Source of the DNA: SAR202 cluster bacterium
GTDB taxonomy: Bacteria; Chloroflexota; Dehalococcoidia; Lucifugimonadales; UBA1123
Direction of reading: 5' to 3'
DNA length: 7,082 nt
NCBI GenBank assembly: GCA_030743915.1
Contig: JASLRP010000060.1
Coordinates: forward strand, 1-7,082
Shown piece by piece: positions 6,188-7,082 of the stretch (the stretch's first letter is position 1; the number at the start of each line of letters is the position of its first letter). The position numbers and the translations under genes were made by a program. The notes below the pieces were generated by a model, which was not told where the DNA came from, ran no database searches, and worked only from the letters and a program-made list of their open reading frames with translations.

Positions 6188-7078
6188 ATGAAATTCGGTT
6201 TCATAGTTCCCCACAATTTCGGACTGGACGACCCGGACGATGTGTTGACCATCGGAAAAAGAGCCGAAGAATTGGGCTTTGACTCTGTTTGGGTCAATCA
6301 CCACATCCTGAATGTCGGGTATATATTCGACCGGCTGGGAAGCAAACCCTACTACGACGCTCTCACGGTTCTGACCTGGGTGGCCGCTCATACCGAAAGG
6401 GTGAGGTTGGGCACAACGGTGCTGGTTCTGCCGTATCTGAACCCGTTGGTGTTGGCGAAGACGCTGGCGACGCTGGACGTAATGTCCAAAGGCAGGTTAA
6501 ACGTAGGCGTTGGAGTCGGCGCATTGAGACCAGAATCGGACGCGTTGGGCAGCGTGTTCGAGACGCGGGGCCGTTACGCTGACGAAAGCATCAAGATCAT
6601 GAAAGAACTCTGGTCATCCGAAGATCCGGAGTTTGATGGCGAGTTCTTCTCTTTTTCAGGAGTCAAATTCTCACCCACACCTGTTCAAAAACCTGGCCCG
6701 CCGATACTGGTCGGCGGGGCCAGCCCCGCCGCGTTGCGTCGAGTCGCAACCCTCGGTGACGGGTGGCATCCAATGCGGCAGTCCGTAGAGGATTTGACGC
6801 AGAACACCCAGACAATCCGCAGGTTGGCCGAGGAAGCTGGACGTGATGGTTCTGAGATCACTGTTACGGTCAGAACAGAGCTGGATGTAACCGAGTCGCT
6901 GTCTGATGATTCAGAGTCTCCGATGATTGGGACCGCAGATCAACTGCGCGCCACAATCGAGCAATACGAGGAATTGGGCGTTGACGAACTGGTTCTGTCA
7001 GTAAGCACCGATGACGTCGACCGAATTGAACGAACTCAGGACCGGTTTGCCGAGCAGATCATCCACAAACCCAGTTGA
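6188..7078 (+). CDS. LLM class (probably F420-dependent) oxidoreductase
   Basis: A complete 296-residue member of the luciferase-like monooxygenase superfamily (COG2141 type), a TIM barrel using reduced F420 or FMN for hydride transfer or oxygenation. Visible features: strand 1 MKFGFIVPHNF; AEELGFDSVWVNHH (26-39); RVRLGTTVLVLPYLNPLVLAK (71-91), the core flavin-site block; GRLNVGVGVG (102-111); the TPVQKPGPPILVGGASPAALRR stretch (164-185), followed by GDGWHP (190-195); and the late block MIGTADQL (246-253), where SP.IGT-type motifs contact the cofactor phosphate. It resembles the mycobacterial F420-type family (TIGR03619-like) more than SsuD, which is nearer 380 residues. The choice between F420 and FMN is not certain from sequence. 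It is the fifth gene of the operon and probably coupled to the aldo/keto reductase. The TGA stop overlaps a possible next ATG at 7078 (TGATG), but too little follows to say what is there. Confidence 0.94.
   Translation: MKFGFIVPHNFGLDDPDDVLTIGKRAEELGFDSVWVNHHILNVGYIFDRLGSKPYYDALTVLTWVAAHTERVRLGTTVLVLPYLNPLVLAKTLATLDVMSKGRLNVGVGVGALRPESDALGSVFETRGRYADESIKIMKELWSSEDPEFDGEFFSFSGVKFSPTPVQKPGPPILVGGASPAALRRVATLGDGWHPMRQSVEDLTQNTQTIRRLAEEAGRDGSEITVTVRTELDVTESLSDDSESPMIGTADQLRATIEQYEELGVDELVLSVSTDDVDRIERTQDRFAEQIIHKPS
6697..6731 (+). repeat. Three-arm inverted repeat within the LLM gene
   Basis: Arm A (6697-6704, CCCGCCGA) pairs perfectly with 6711-6718 (TCGGCGGG) across a 6-base loop. The overlapping arm 6712-6719 (CGGCGGGG) pairs perfectly with 6724-6731 (CCCCGCCG) across a 4-base loop. 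The two hairpins exclude each other. There is no T-run after either, so they are not intrinsic terminators. The region encodes the conserved PPILVGGASPAA block, so GC-rich codon choice may explain it. Confidence 0.6.
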
Positions 7079-7082
7079 TGGG

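Overview
This 7.1 kb window is densely packed bacterial chromosome and holds seven protein genes in two divergent blocks. No rRNA, tRNA, mobile element, CRISPR array or long gene-free stretch is visible, and the longest gap is about 116 bases. The mix of families is a MEP-pathway isoprenoid enzyme, a geranylgeranyl-reductase-type flavoprotein, a ComB-family protein, an aldo/keto reductase and a luciferase-like (LLM) oxidoreductase of the F420 type. Together with moderately GC-rich DNA and the style of the proteins, this fits a free-living Chloroflexota member (SAR202 or Dehalococcoidia-like) or, less likely, an actinobacterium. That placement is inference from recalled protein style; no search was run.

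The left block (positions 1-2166, minus strand) reads leftward. First comes a complete fold-type I PLP aminotransferase (2166 to 1003). After a 54-base gap comes a GlmS-like SIS-domain sugar-phosphate protein that starts at 948 and runs off the left edge of the window. The SIS protein has no glutaminase domain and keeps the isomerase catalytic residues, but its phosphate loop is altered.

Positions 2167-2282 form a divergent control region. A good promoter for the left block (TGGACA, 16 bases, TATAGC) and an extended -10 promoter for the right block (TGC-TAGAAT) lie back to back, with their -35 areas overlapping.

The right block (2283-7078, plus strand) has five genes in one direction with short gaps (64, 40, 18 and 12 bases): ispH, a geranylgeranyl-reductase-family FAD protein, a ComB-family (2-phosphosulfolactate phosphatase-like) protein, an aldo/keto reductase and an LLM oxidoreductase. 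The first two make a sensible pair: IspH makes the C5 isoprenoid units, and the reductase saturates isoprenoid chains of lipids or menaquinone. The last three follow each other closely, each with a strong Shine-Dalgarno, and are probably co-translated; their common substrate is unknown. A ComB-family protein next to an LLM oxidoreductase allows an organosulfur hypothesis, but the sequence does not prove it.

Nothing here is clearly a new biological system. The most useful leads are the ComB subfamily with a changed TTNGT motif in this operon, the altered SIS phosphate loop, the overlapping divergent promoters, and a three-arm competing hairpin inside the last gene.
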